62,047 bases of DNA from Syntrophomonas sp. DTU018 (GTDB taxonomy: Bacteria > Bacillota > Syntrophomonadia > Syntrophomonadales > Syntrophomonadaceae). How positions within the stretch are numbered: position 1 is the stretch's first letter; each line of letters begins with the position of its first letter. The notes beneath the pieces are model-generated. The model saw only the letters and a program-made list of their open reading frames with translations. It made no database searches and had not been told where the DNA came from. Positions 24,736-34,032 of this stretch are shown one piece after another. Position numbers and translations under genes: made by a program. Where the stretch lies: NCBI GenBank assembly GCA_001513155.1, contig LFSR01000057.1, forward strand, positions 1 through 62,047, in the 5' to 3' direction.

Positions 24736-26571
24736 TTAGAAAATCAAGAAAGCTTCTTCCTCAATATCCAGCACGGAAGTATCACCGTCTTTGATTACTT
24801 CCAGAGTGCGGAAGATATTGGGTACGATGTTGTGCAGGTAATAGCGGGCAGCATTAACCTTGCCGTTGTAGAAGGCATAATCATAATGATCTTTGCCCAG
24901 TTCATCTATTTTGGCTTGCGCCACTAAAGCCTGTTCGAGAATCAGCTGTCCGCAGACCAATTCTCCGGTAGCATGGAGTATTCTGGTTGCATAGAGGGGC
25001 ATCATGCGGATTTTTTGATTCATGACATAGTTGGCAATGGTAGCCTGAATCTCCTTGTAGGCGTCCACTGCTCTCTTCAGGATAGCCATTTCACTGGCCA
25101 GCACAGGATGATTGGCATGTTCATTGGCGAAAGCCTCTATATCAGCCAGCCATTGAGCAAATACTTTTCCTTTGCCCATCATCCACTTGCGGCCTACCAG
25201 GTCCATAGACTGGATGAAATTGGTGCCCTCCCAGATGGAGTAGATCTTCACATCCCGGCATAATTCAGCAATAGGATATTCTTCGGAATAACCATTGCCG
25301 CCGAATACCTGCATGGCTTCTGCGCACAGCTCCCAGGCCTTATCGGAGCAGTAAGCCTTAACAATGGGAGTATGGATATCGATCTTGCCGGAGACTTTCT
25401 TCTTCTCCTCCGGATCAGTGGTGTTTTCCATAATGTCAAAATAGTAATAGGTCTTGAAGATCAGGGCTCGCATAGCCTCAACATGGGCTTTGAGATCCAG
25501 CAGCATGCGGCGCACATCTTCGTGCTTGATGATCAACTGTCTGTCAGCTTTAGGATTGGTTATAGGCCGACCCTGAATACGCTCATTGGCATAGGAGGCT
25601 GCATTGTGATAGGCCACAGCTGTTTCGGCTACGGCAGCATGTCCCGTTTCCATGCGGGCTCCATTCATCATCTGGAACATCTGGGCCATACCTTCGCCTC
25701 GGCCTTCGGCATCAGGAGGATTACCCAGCAGGTATCCCCGGCATTCATTGTTCTCACCAAAGGACATTACACAAGTAGCCGAACCCTTAATACCCATTTT
25801 GTGCTCAATACCGATACAGGTAACATCATTGGGTCCCACAATATTGCCGTCGTCATCCACCCACATTTTGGGCACAGCAAACAAGGATATACCCTTGGTG
25901 CCAGGCGCAGCACCCTCTACCCGGGCCAGCACCAGGTGAACTATATTTTCTGTAATATCCTGTTCTCCACCGGTAATGAAACACTTGGTGCCTTTGATTT
26001 TATATACTCCGGGCACATCGGTGGGATATGCCTTGGTTAAAAGATCGCCCACATCGGAACCGGCATTGGGCTCAGTCAGGCACATGGTACCGGCCCATTC
26101 TCCGCTGTACATTTTCTCCCGGAACAGTTTTTGGACCTTTTCATTGCCGAAGCTGGCAATCAGCCCAGCGGCCCCGGCGGTGGCCAGAACATACGGCATT
26201 AAAGCGGCGTTGGCACCGGCCAGGTATTCACCGCAAGCCCTGAACAGGGTCTGAGGCAGCCGTCCTTCACAGTGATGGTCTTCATTGCTGGCTCCCCATC
26301 CGTTTTGCTGCACAAACCAGTAAGCATCCTTAAAGGATTGGGGCACAGTGACCTTTCCGTCCTTGAATTGAGCCTGGATGGCGTCATTATCATCCCGGCT
26401 GGGAGCTACCACCTCTTTGGCTACCTTCAGGGCCTGGTCCAAAATCATATCAATGTCGTCTACTCCGTAGTAATCTTTAAAAGCATCATAGGCTAGAATT
26501 TTCTCCATATCCAGCCATTCTTTGAGAATAAATTTGTGATCACGTGTCGAGTAAAGGAAATTAGATGCCAC
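24736..26571 (-). CDS. acyl-CoA dehydrogenase, long type (paralogue)
   Basis: A 611-aa protein similar throughout to the gene at 22.4 kb: MCLTEPNAGSDVGD, FITGGEQDITEN, GNGYSEEYPIAELCRD and catalytic IWEGTN. GTG start with GGAGGAATAACA upstream. The two genes are in tandem with separate terminators, so the pair probably arose by duplication and may differ in chain length or condition of use. The role is presumably beta-oxidation of butyrate or longer fatty acids. No ETF genes are in the window. Confidence 0.92.
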   Translation of the reverse strand: MASNFLYSTRDHKFILKEWLDMEKILAYDAFKDYYGVDDIDMILDQALKVAKEVVAPSRDDNDAIQAQFKDGKVTVPQSFKDAYWFVQQNGWGASNEDHHCEGRLPQTLFRACGEYLAGANAALMPYVLATAGAAGLIASFGNEKVQKLFREKMYSGEWAGTMCLTEPNAGSDVGDLLTKAYPTDVPGVYKIKGTKCFITGGEQDITENIVHLVLARVEGAAPGTKGISLFAVPKMWVDDDGNIVGPNDVTCIGIEHKMGIKGSATCVMSFGENNECRGYLLGNPPDAEGRGEGMAQMFQMMNGARMETGHAAVAETAVAYHNAASYANERIQGRPITNPKADRQLIIKHEDVRRMLLDLKAHVEAMRALIFKTYYYFDIMENTTDPEEKKKVSGKIDIHTPIVKAYCSDKAWELCAEAMQVFGGNGYSEEYPIAELCRDVKIYSIWEGTNFIQSMDLVGRKWMMGKGKVFAQWLADIEAFANEHANHPVLASEMAILKRAVDAYKEIQATIANYVMNQKIRMMPLYATRILHATGELVCGQLILEQALVAQAKIDELGKDHYDYAFYNGKVNAARYYLHNIVPNIFRTLEVIKDGDTSVLDIEEEAFLIF

Positions 26572-26909
26572 TTGTTATTCCTCCCGTCATAAATTCTTCC
26601 CCAGATTTGCAATAATTATCTGCCGGCTGAGTACCTGTTAACTGTTTCAAGAAGACAGCCAACAGGCAGCAACTTACCTGGGTAACGCCCCTCTCCTTAA
26701 ACACCGATCCTTTCCTACTTCGTATTTTCCTCATTATAATAATTGGATAATAAAATTAAAAGGTTTCCGCCCGGCAATAACCAAAGTCTTTATTTTCGAA
26801 CGATTCAGCCATTTTTCTAATCCATTTTCCTCTCCGTATTCTTCGCTAATATTAGACAATTTCCCGGCATAATTCTGTGCAGGAATAATCACGTCTTGCT
26901 GCCGTGGAT
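26572..26909. other. intergenic region between acyl-CoA dehydrogenase and CoA-transferase
   Basis: About 340 bp, AT-rich towards 26730-26790. On the minus strand it is the 3' end of the CoA-transferase transcript and the leader of the second dehydrogenase. I find no clear terminator or promoter. Confidence 0.5.
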
Positions 26910-28265
26910 CTATTCTTTTATTTCTTGAGCCCACCCAGGGAAGAAATTCTTTCTCAGACTGGCGCGCAGTTCGCCCCGCAGATCGGGATGAGCTATGGCA
27001 ATTAGCTCCTTAGCTCTTTCGCGCCGGCTCTTGTACCGCAAGTTGGCTATTCCGTATTCGCTGATAACATATTGGGCATAGGTTCTGGGAACAGTTACAG
27101 GAGTACCGGGAGGAAGCTCAGGAACTATCGATGAAACCAACTGCCCATCTGCCAGGGTACGGGCAGCTTTTATCAGGGTGATCCCCCTTCCGCCATCTGA
27201 CCAGTAAGCCCCCATCATAAAATCCAACTGTCCGCCCGAACCGCTTATCATTCTATGACCAATTCCTTCCGCCGCGATTTGCCCGCTGAAATCTATCATT
27301 AAAGCCATATTCATAGCCACCATATTGGGGTGCTGGGCAATGAAGGCAGGATTACATACATAAGCTGCCGGGTACAGCTCACAGGAGGGGTTGCGGTCTA
27401 CAAAGCTGTACAGTTCCTGGTCTCCCAGAATAAAGGTCCCTATGGTAATACCGGTATGGAGAGATTTGCGGCGGTTGGTAACTATACCTTTCTCCACCAA
27501 CTGGGGAAGACCAATGGGATACATTTCCGTTACTATACCCAGATCGTACCGGTTGTCCAATCCGCTGATGACCGCTTCCGGGATGCCGCCAATCCCCATT
27601 TGGATGGTATCGCCATCCTTGATTAGCTCCAGGACATAGCTGGCAATGGCTTTTTCAGCCTCAGTGGGGGTTCCCCTTGTAAATTCAGGGATGGGACTGG
27701 AGTGCTCTATAAAATAGTCAAACTCGGATACATGCAGCCAATTGTTGCCGAATACTACCGGAGTCTGTTCATTTACCTCACCGATAACGGTACGCAATTT
27801 CCCCAGTTTGCGTCCTTCTTTGATGGTATACCAACTATAATCGTTGCTAAGGCTTAAGTTGACGTACCCGTTTTTGTCGGGCGGGGTAACCATAGTGATA
27901 TACACATCGGAGCGGTGGGCTACTTTATCTCCCCCATCAAACACCGTGTTGACTATATAATCACAATTATCAGCATAGGATTTGCGTATGGTAGAAATGC
28001 CAAAGGCGGGCATGTAGTTAATCCGGCCATCCAAATTTTTCATAAATTCAGGGTCATATAAACGAGTAGGGCGCAGCTGAATAGAATCCATTATGATTAC
28101 GTCGCGAAGTTCCTCATGACGGTTGAGTATAGCTTCGTATAATTCACTGGAGCACCCTCCGGCACCAATGGCAATGGAAACGAAATCTCCTGATTGTATG
28201 GTCCGGGCTGCCTCTTCAAAGCTCACTAGTTTGCGACGATATTCTTCCTTCCATTTCGGCTCCAT
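26910..28265 (-). CDS. acetyl-CoA hydrolase/CoA-transferase family protein
   Basis: A 451-aa family-I CoA-transferase (Cat1/4-hydroxybutyrate-CoA-transferase type). Motifs: IGAGGCSSELYEAI near residue 35, GIGGIPEAVISGL near 220 and the catalytic glutamate in VTEMYPIG near 243. Members exchange CoA between acetate and butyrate or similar acids. Next to two acyl-CoA dehydrogenases it may activate fatty acids with acetyl-CoA, or release acetate. Substrate pair is inference. Divergent from the MFS gene at 28577. Confidence 0.88.
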   Translation of the reverse strand: MEPKWKEEYRRKLVSFEEAARTIQSGDFVSIAIGAGGCSSELYEAILNRHEELRDVIIMDSIQLRPTRLYDPEFMKNLDGRINYMPAFGISTIRKSYADNCDYIVNTVFDGGDKVAHRSDVYITMVTPPDKNGYVNLSLSNDYSWYTIKEGRKLGKLRTVIGEVNEQTPVVFGNNWLHVSEFDYFIEHSSPIPEFTRGTPTEAEKAIASYVLELIKDGDTIQMGIGGIPEAVISGLDNRYDLGIVTEMYPIGLPQLVEKGIVTNRRKSLHTGITIGTFILGDQELYSFVDRNPSCELYPAAYVCNPAFIAQHPNMVAMNMALMIDFSGQIAAEGIGHRMISGSGGQLDFMMGAYWSDGGRGITLIKAARTLADGQLVSSIVPELPPGTPVTVPRTYAQYVISEYGIANLRYKSRRERAKELIAIAHPDLRGELRASLRKNFFPGWAQEIKE

Positions 28266-28576
28266 TTGACTTATACCCCCGCTGTTATAATTGCGTTATA
28301 GGTACATTCTCACATCAAACTTTCCAGAGTTCAACTATCTAGCCGGGTTTTTTAATAAATTTAGTCTATTTCTAAAAGGATTTCTTGAATGTCCGTTGAA
28401 TAAATGGAGAACTTCGCCCCATATATTCCATTACTTTTTATTTCAGGAATATAGCGAAGGGATTCTCGGGTAAAGGGGGAGTGCGTTTTTCTTGGCAGTT
28501 TGTTCCTAATATTCTCTTAATCTCATCTCTCATCTCTCATCTCTTCCAAATAAGTCAATAATAGGGGGGTTTTTTT
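28266..28576. other. divergent promoter region, CoA-transferase / OFA transporter
   Basis: About 310 bp between divergent genes. It contains a short (TCTCA)n-like microsatellite at 28522-28548 and AGGGGGG before the transporter start. I could not fix promoters. Confidence 0.5.
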
Positions 28577-29776
28577 TTGAACAAAGAAAGGGTTATGAAC
28601 CGGTGGCTCGTAGTTTTTGGTGCAGTCCTGATTCAGCTTTGTTTGGGTGCAGTTTACGCCTGGAGTCTTTTTAATCAGCCTCTCGTAGATAAGTTCCACT
28701 GGGATCAAGCAGATGTCGTCTTTACCTTTTCTATTACTATTCTGGTTTTCTCCATCTTTACAATCATTGCCGGGAAAATCCAAGACAAAATTGGACCACG
28801 CTGGGTGGCAACAGCAGGCGGTGTGCTTCTGGGCGCTGGACTTATGCTGGCCAGCCAGGCTACTACCATCACCCAGCTTTATTTGTTTTACGGTTTGATC
28901 GGTGGAGCAGGTATAGGAACCGCTTATGTATGTCCCCTGGCCACCTGCCTGAAATGGTTTCCTGACAAGAGGGGCCTTATCAGCGGTATTGCCGTAGCTG
29001 GATTCGGTGCCGGCGCCCTGGTATTTAAGCCTCTCATTCTGGCCTTTCTGGCTGTGGATGTCAGCAGTACTTTCCTGTACCTGGGGATCATATATTTGGC
29101 GGCAGTAGTTGTTGGCGCACAGTTTCTGGTACTGCCTCCTGCCGGGTATTGCCCGGAAGGATGGACTCCTCCAGCGGCCGCCGCGGGAGCAGTACGGGAT
29201 TTCAGCCCGGGCCAAATGCTGGGCACCCTGCATTTTTACCTGCTCTGGGTAATGTACTTGTTCGGATGTACCGCCGGCCTTATGATAATTGGTCTTGCCA
29301 AGGATATCGGGGAAAAGCTGGTAAGCCTGTCAGCAGCGGAGGCAGCTAATGCTGTGGTAGTAGTAGCCATATTCAATGCCGCCGGTCGCATTATATGGGG
29401 AACCCTTTCGGATAAACTGGGAAGAATGAACTCCTTGCTGGTAATGTATGCTCTGGCTGCAGTGGCCATGTTCCTGATGAGCAGTATAACAATGGGCTAT
29501 GGCAGTTACCTGGGATTATGTTCGTTGATCGGCTTCTGTTTTGGCGGCTTCCTGGCCTTATTCCCTTCAGTCACTGCAGATTACTACGGTACCCAGAACG
29601 TTGGCACCAACTACGGCTTGATGTTTCTTGCCTATGGCACAGCCGCCATTGTGGGACCCAAGGTGGGTACCTCCGTTCCCTTCACCCAAGCCTTCCTTAT
29701 CGCTGCGGTACTCTGTTTGATTGCCGGCGGGCTGAGCTTGCTGGTCCGCAAACCTCCGCAGCTTAAGAGTGTTTAG
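28577..29776 (+). CDS. OFA-family MFS transporter (oxalate/formate antiporter-like)
   Basis: A 399-aa, 12-segment major-facilitator protein. The N terminus (RWLVVFGAVLIQLCLGAVYAWSLFNQPL) is the OFA-family signature and the RIIWGTLSDKLGRMN loop is the second MFS motif. Start is TTG at 28577 (AGGGGGG site) or ATG at 28595. OFA members move oxalate, formate or other small carboxylates. Near a CoA-transferase and an acetate-type transporter, a small-acid exporter or importer is plausible; substrate unknown. Confidence 0.85.
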   Translation: MNKERVMNRWLVVFGAVLIQLCLGAVYAWSLFNQPLVDKFHWDQADVVFTFSITILVFSIFTIIAGKIQDKIGPRWVATAGGVLLGAGLMLASQATTITQLYLFYGLIGGAGIGTAYVCPLATCLKWFPDKRGLISGIAVAGFGAGALVFKPLILAFLAVDVSSTFLYLGIIYLAAVVVGAQFLVLPPAGYCPEGWTPPAAAAGAVRDFSPGQMLGTLHFYLLWVMYLFGCTAGLMIIGLAKDIGEKLVSLSAAEAANAVVVVAIFNAAGRIIWGTLSDKLGRMNSLLVMYALAAVAMFLMSSITMGYGSYLGLCSLIGFCFGGFLALFPSVTADYYGTQNVGTNYGLMFLAYGTAAIVGPKVGTSVPFTQAFLIAAVLCLIAGGLSLLVRKPPQLKSV

Positions 29777-29801
29777 GGATCGGCGCTTAAAGCTTCCAAA
29801 A

Positions 29802-29828
29802 AACCGGGAATGAGTTCCCGGTTTTTTT
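29802..29828 (+). terminator. terminator after the OFA transporter
   Basis: Perfect 9-bp stem AACCGGGAA/TTCCCGGTT with TGAG loop, followed by TTTTT. The left side is A-rich, so it could act in both directions. Confidence 0.9.
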
Positions 29829-30024
29829 ATGGCGTTTTCTGACCAGTTCATGATCCTGGCTATAGCTTCATTAGGCATATTTGGAGCAATAAAAAGGATA
29901 GTATTATATTTATGTTGAATATATGGAAATTACAGTAATACCAGTAAAATAGAGCCGGATCAGGGAGGTGAATCTATATTTTCAGTTTATAAGGAAACAC
30001 TTACATTACTTGGGGAGGGAGATT

Positions 30025-30684
30025 ATGGCAAACAGCAACGAATTGAAAGTAAGCGGACATGTTCAGGAGTTAGTAGCTAATCCGTCACCCCTGGGTCTTT
30101 TTGGTCTGGCTATCGTCACTCTGGTAGCCTCCTCACAAAAACTAGGTATTACTGACGGAACAGCTTATATTATTCCCTGGGCATTATTTTTGGGAGCGGC
30201 GGCTCAGTTTGTAGCCGGCATAATGGACTACAAGCACAACAATACTTTTGGAGCAACAGCCTTCTGCGGGTATGGCTTCTTCTGGTTCGCTATGGCTTTC
30301 AGCTGGATGATCGCCAACGGCCTGTGGGGAGATGGCACCGTGGCTTTTGATGCTCACCAAATGGGATTCGCCTTTTTGGGATATTTCATCTTTACCATGT
30401 ACATGACCATAGGGGCCATGGGGACCAACAAAGTTCTGTTCATTATCTTTTTCCTAATTGACCTGCTCTTCCTGGGTCTCTTCATGAACAACCTGGGTTG
30501 GGGAGGAGAACCCTTCCATATGCTGGCTGCTTATGCCGAACTGGGAATTGCTATAGTGTCCTTCTACGGATCAGCAGCTACAGTATTGAATACTCACTAT
30601 GGCTTCACCGTTCTGCCGGTAGGCAAACCTTTCGGCCCCTGGGCCAAAGCAGCCGAGGCTGCCAAGTCCGAAGTAGCCGCTTAA
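30025..30684 (+). CDS. acetate uptake transporter, GPR1/FUN34/YaaH family
   Basis: A 219-aa membrane protein with six predicted segments. ANPSPLGLFGLAIVTLV (about residue 18) is the N-P-x-P-L-G-L family signature. SatP/YaaH members move acetate (and succinate) with protons. ATG at 30025 is used because GGGGAGGGAG stands directly upstream; an in-frame ATG at 29968 is not supported. In a syntroph acetate is the end product, so export is as likely as uptake. Confidence 0.92.
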   Translation: MANSNELKVSGHVQELVANPSPLGLFGLAIVTLVASSQKLGITDGTAYIIPWALFLGAAAQFVAGIMDYKHNNTFGATAFCGYGFFWFAMAFSWMIANGLWGDGTVAFDAHQMGFAFLGYFIFTMYMTIGAMGTNKVLFIIFFLIDLLFLGLFMNNLGWGGEPFHMLAAYAELGIAIVSFYGSAATVLNTHYGFTVLPVGKPFGPWAKAAEAAKSEVAA

Positions 30685-30697
30685 GAGTGAACTGCAA

Positions 30698-30730
30698 AAG
30701 GCGGATGCAGTCCAATAGCATCCGCCTTAA
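30698..30730. terminator. bidirectional terminator between satP-like and glucosaminidase genes
   Basis: Perfect 11-bp stem AAGGCGGATGC/GCATCCGCCTT; TTAATTTTC follows on the plus strand and TTTTG on the minus strand, between convergent genes. Confidence 0.8.
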
Positions 30731-30762
30731 TTTTCACTTCTGTCTTGTTTTCCAGCTCGCTA

Positions 30763-31980
30763 TCATTTATCTGCCAGGGAGAATATCTGCGCATAATAAT
30801 GTTTAATGATGCTGTGTCCATAAGTATCCTGGTTGGCAAAGGCCTCCTCAAAACCATTTTCTCCAGGGTATTTGTTGCGGTCATAACCCGGATAAGCCCA
30901 TTTTCCTCCCAAATCAATCCAACGGGGAGCACACCCGCGGGTGACTTTCTTGAAGCGGGGATCTACCAGGGTAGCCCAATCGGGCAAAGGCTGGCGAGTA
31001 GCATAAGCGTACAGGTGCTGAATCTGGGCTTCCACTCCGTCGGCGGGAGTGGCAAATATGGCACCGTGCACCCCTGCTTCATAACGGACCCGGGAAGGGT
31101 CTGCCCCCAGCAAATCTTCTTCCCCAGTAGCTGCAACTCCGGTAGCCCCCAGCCCGCAGTAGTTATTCTGCCAGGGCTGCACTATCCCGGTAAATCGCCA
31201 CCAGCCGGTTTCCTTAGCTGCCTGGCAGAAAGCCAGGTCTCCCCGCACTCCGTATTTCGCTCCAATTTCCAGGTAGAGATCCACCAAATCCGGGGCATTG
31301 GGGTTATTCTTATGTAATATGGCCCGCAGCTGTTCGGCCGTAGCTTGAGCCGGTCCCATGATAAGAGCTTCCATATCCAGTTCGTTATCCTTCTCGCTAA
31401 CCGCAGTTTCCTTTACCGGTGGTGCTGGAGGCTCCTGCGGAGCGGGTTCCTCCTCTATCTGTGCAGGCTCTTCTGCCGGTAGACTTGTCTCCGGGATCTG
31501 CTCCTCCTCTTCCGGGGTTGGAGCGGGTTGGGGCCAATATATGTTTACCTCGTAGGTTTCATGATTCCAGTCTACCGTCATTCCCATTTTTTCGCTGATA
31601 AGCCGGATGGGAACCATGGTGCGATCATTAAGTATAAAGGGGTCGACATCTGATTCCAGTTCGCAGCCGTTATAGAATATACGAATGGGGCTCTGGGGTG
31701 ATCCCACTACCCCCGGCGGTGCCATCAGGTTACTCTCGTTGGAAGAGATCAGCACAAAATAATTCTGGGCATCCCATTCCACCGCCAGTCCCAATCCTTC
31801 GCATATAGCCCGCAGGGGAACCATGGTACGACTCCCGCGAATAACCGGATCTGTATCTGACTCCAGTTTTTTCCCCTCGATAAAAATAACTACCGTATCG
31901 GGCTGGGCGATAGCCGGTGTTATGCCTCCGGCAGCTAGTATTATCAGAGCCATTAGTATTGCCAGCGCTTTCTTGCCCAT
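30763..31980 (-). CDS. exported glucosaminidase-like protein with two copper-amine-oxidase N domains
   Basis: A 405-aa secreted protein. A signal peptide (residues 1-25, MGKKALAILMALIILAAGG, ends AIAQP) is followed by two similar stalk repeats of the Cu_amine_oxidN1 type (TMVPLRAICEGLGLAVEWDA and TMVPIRLISEKMGMTVDWNH), a Pro/Glu-rich linker (about 160-205) and a glucosaminidase/lysozyme-like domain (about 225-405; likely catalytic glutamate in CQAAKETGWW). It probably hydrolyses peptidoglycan outside the membrane. GGAGGTTTTTC precedes the ATG. Confidence 0.85.
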   Translation of the reverse strand: MGKKALAILMALIILAAGGITPAIAQPDTVVIFIEGKKLESDTDPVIRGSRTMVPLRAICEGLGLAVEWDAQNYFVLISSNESNLMAPPGVVGSPQSPIRIFYNGCELESDVDPFILNDRTMVPIRLISEKMGMTVDWNHETYEVNIYWPQPAPTPEEEEQIPETSLPAEEPAQIEEEPAPQEPPAPPVKETAVSEKDNELDMEALIMGPAQATAEQLRAILHKNNPNAPDLVDLYLEIGAKYGVRGDLAFCQAAKETGWWRFTGIVQPWQNNYCGLGATGVAATGEEDLLGADPSRVRYEAGVHGAIFATPADGVEAQIQHLYAYATRQPLPDWATLVDPRFKKVTRGCAPRWIDLGGKWAYPGYDRNKYPGENGFEEAFANQDTYGHSIIKHYYAQIFSLADK

Positions 31981-32160
31981 GAAAAACCTCCTGTTGCTAT
32001 GTTACTTGCGAATATGTCTTTGGTAATATTACCACACTCTACTTTTCCTGCCTATAAACACTTTTCTTGTTAACTTTATACGATAATCAGCCCTCTTTTC
32101 CTACATAACGACAAGCATTTTTCTTGCTTCCTTTTCCTTTGATTTCATACCATATTCCCC

Positions 32161-32189
32161 TTGACAGCTACTCCAGGTGAAGTTATTAT
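32161..32189 (+). promoter_or_regulatory. sigma-A promoter of the degV gene
   Basis: TTGACA, 17-base spacer, TATTAT: a near-perfect vegetative promoter. A perfect 12-bp palindrome CTGAATATTCAG (32190-32201) covers the expected start of transcription, and the RBS CGGAGG follows at 32211. Confidence 0.85.
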
Positions 32190-32223
32190 CTGAATATTCA
32201 GAATAATAATCGGAGGCAGCACC

Positions 32224-33057
32224 ATGTCATTAATTCTCGTAACTGACAGTACCTGTGATCTTTCCCGCGAATATGTACAGCAGCATGGTATTCATGTTGT
32301 ACCGTTGAACATTCACCTGAAAAACTCCGTTTACAAGGATGGCATTGATATCAAGCCGGCAGAACTTTATCATCGCCTGCGCTGCGAGGACATCTTTCCT
32401 CAAACCTCCCAACCCTCAGCGGGAGAATTTTTAGAGCTGTACCGGAAATTGCAGCCGGAAGATGAATGTCTGGTAATATGCATATCCTCAGACTTATCCG
32501 GAACTTACCAATCAGCCCAGCTGGCTGCCGATATGTACGCTGAAGAAGGGACGGCGGAAATTCATGTGGTAGACTCCCGTTCAGTATCTATGGGCCTGGG
32601 AATGCAGGTAATGCATGCTCAGCAATGCTTTGCCCAGGGCAAAGATATGACCCAGACTCTTTTCGAATTAGCCGAGATGCGCCGGCGCATGCGCATTTTA
32701 TTCGTAGTGGATACCTTGGATTATCTGGCCCGGGGAGGCAGAATCGGTCAGCTCAGCAAGCACCTGGGCAACCTGCTGCAGCTGAAGCCCCTTCTCCATT
32801 TGGAAAACGGGCGCATAGGCCTTTTGGATAAGGTACGTACCAAACCCAAAGCAGTCCAGCACATGTTGGACATATTTGCCAAAGAAGCCCGACAAGCTCA
32901 GCAGGTAGTGGCGCTGCACATCGATGCTCTGGAAGAAGGCCAAGCACTGGTGCAAAAGGTCCAAGAGCATTATTCCGGCCCCGTCTCCCTGGTCCAGTGC
33001 GGTGCAGTAATCGGGTCTCACGCCGGCCCCGGCACCGTGGGCCTGTGCTGGTATTAG
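32224..33057 (+). CDS. DegV family fatty-acid-binding protein
   Basis: A 277-aa DegV-fold protein. The N-terminal LVTDSTCDLSREY and the DSRSVSMGLGMQV and YLARGGRIGQ motifs are typical. DegV/FakB proteins bind a fatty acid and present it to a kinase (FakA) for phosphorylation. No fakA gene is in the window. Preceded by a strong sigma-A promoter and followed by a terminator, so a single-gene unit. Confidence 0.93.
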   Translation: MSLILVTDSTCDLSREYVQQHGIHVVPLNIHLKNSVYKDGIDIKPAELYHRLRCEDIFPQTSQPSAGEFLELYRKLQPEDECLVICISSDLSGTYQSAQLAADMYAEEGTAEIHVVDSRSVSMGLGMQVMHAQQCFAQGKDMTQTLFELAEMRRRMRILFVVDTLDYLARGGRIGQLSKHLGNLLQLKPLLHLENGRIGLLDKVRTKPKAVQHMLDIFAKEARQAQQVVALHIDALEEGQALVQKVQEHYSGPVSLVQCGAVIGSHAGPGTVGLCWY

Positions 33058-33065
33058 AAAAGAAG

Positions 33066-33100
33066 AACCCGCTGACGTTACTTTACGCCGGCGGGTTTTT
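33066..33100 (+). terminator. terminator after degV
   Basis: Stem AACCCGC/GCGGGTT with extra pairing inside, followed by TTTTTA on the plus strand. It may also help to end the convergent metF transcript. Confidence 0.8.
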
Positions 33101-33115
33101 AAGTTAACTAATTAT

Positions 33116-33982
33116 TCACTTTATGCCCACATTATTGACTATTTCCGTAATTTGGTCAGCTTTATTCATAGTATATAAATGAATGCCTGGCACATGCTCG
33201 CTGAGCAGGTCAGCTATCTGCCGGCTGGCATACTCAATGCCGGCTTTTTCCATATCCTCGGGCTTGTATTCGTAACGATCCACCAGGCTGAGCAACTTGG
33301 AGGGTATGGAAGCACCGCACAAATATATAATTCTTTTGATCTGCTTGGCATTCAGAACCGGCATAATCCCCGGTATTATGGGACATTCAATGCCTTTAGC
33401 CATGGCTCGATCCACAAAATCGTAATAAATACGGTTATCAAAAAACAACTGGGTAATTAAAAAATCAACCCCGCAGTCCACTTTATGCTTCAAATTAACC
33501 AGGTCTTCACTTAATTTACGGCATTCAGGATGGCCTTCGGGATGGGCGGCAGCTGCGATACCGAAGTCCGCTTTGTTACGGGCATCATTAATCAGCTCAA
33601 AAGCATAGCGATATTCCTGCTTGCTTATATCAAAATCCGGATCATCTTCGGGATAATCGCCCCTTAATGCCATGATATTCTGAATGCCTTCTTCCTGCAA
33701 ACAGTCCAGAATATCCGAGATTTCTTGCCGGGTATGGCGAACACAGGTCAAGTGGGCCAGGGATTCTATTTTATGATTCTTCTTGATCCGGGCAGCTATT
33801 TCAACGGTGCGGTCCCGGGTTTTGCCTCCGGCGCCATAGGTGACACTGATAAACCCGGGATGCAGGCGGATAAGTTTTTCTATGGTTGTGAACACCGTCT
33901 CCAAAGGATAGTCCGGACGCGGCGGAAATATTTCCAGGGATAAAACCGGCTGTTTGCTCCGGTACATATCAATAATTTTCAT
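33116..33982 (-). CDS. metF: methylenetetrahydrofolate reductase MetF
   Basis: A 288-aa TIM-barrel flavoprotein that reduces 5,10-methylene-THF to 5-methyl-THF. Seen: LEIFPPRP near residue 17, VTYGAGGKTRD near 48, NIMALRGDYP near 98 and DFLITQLFFDN near 173. No metV or zinc-cluster partner adjoins it, so it may be a plain MetF. It follows icd by about 50 bp on the same strand and could be the last gene of that operon. Confidence 0.94.
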   Translation of the reverse strand: MKIIDMYRSKQPVLSLEIFPPRPDYPLETVFTTIEKLIRLHPGFISVTYGAGGKTRDRTVEIAARIKKNHKIESLAHLTCVRHTRQEISDILDCLQEEGIQNIMALRGDYPEDDPDFDISKQEYRYAFELINDARNKADFGIAAAAHPEGHPECRKLSEDLVNLKHKVDCGVDFLITQLFFDNRIYYDFVDRAMAKGIECPIIPGIMPVLNAKQIKRIIYLCGASIPSKLLSLVDRYEYKPEDMEKAGIEYASRQIADLLSEHVPGIHLYTMNKADQITEIVNNVGIK

Positions 33983-34032
33983 AAATCAATCCCCACCCCT
34001 AAAACAATAGCTGTCTCTCCCCTGCAGACAGA

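Noticed and set aside
26607-26624. Sigma-54-like TGCC/GCAA pair upstream of the second acyl-CoA dehydrogenase
   Set aside because: Spacing is two bases too long.
26734-26934. 66-aa frame overlapping the CoA-transferase end
   Set aside because: No ribosome binding site, overlaps a real gene on the same strand and no recognisable features.
28522-28548. TCTCA repeats as CRISPR or regulatory array
   Set aside because: Simple five-base microsatellite without spacers.
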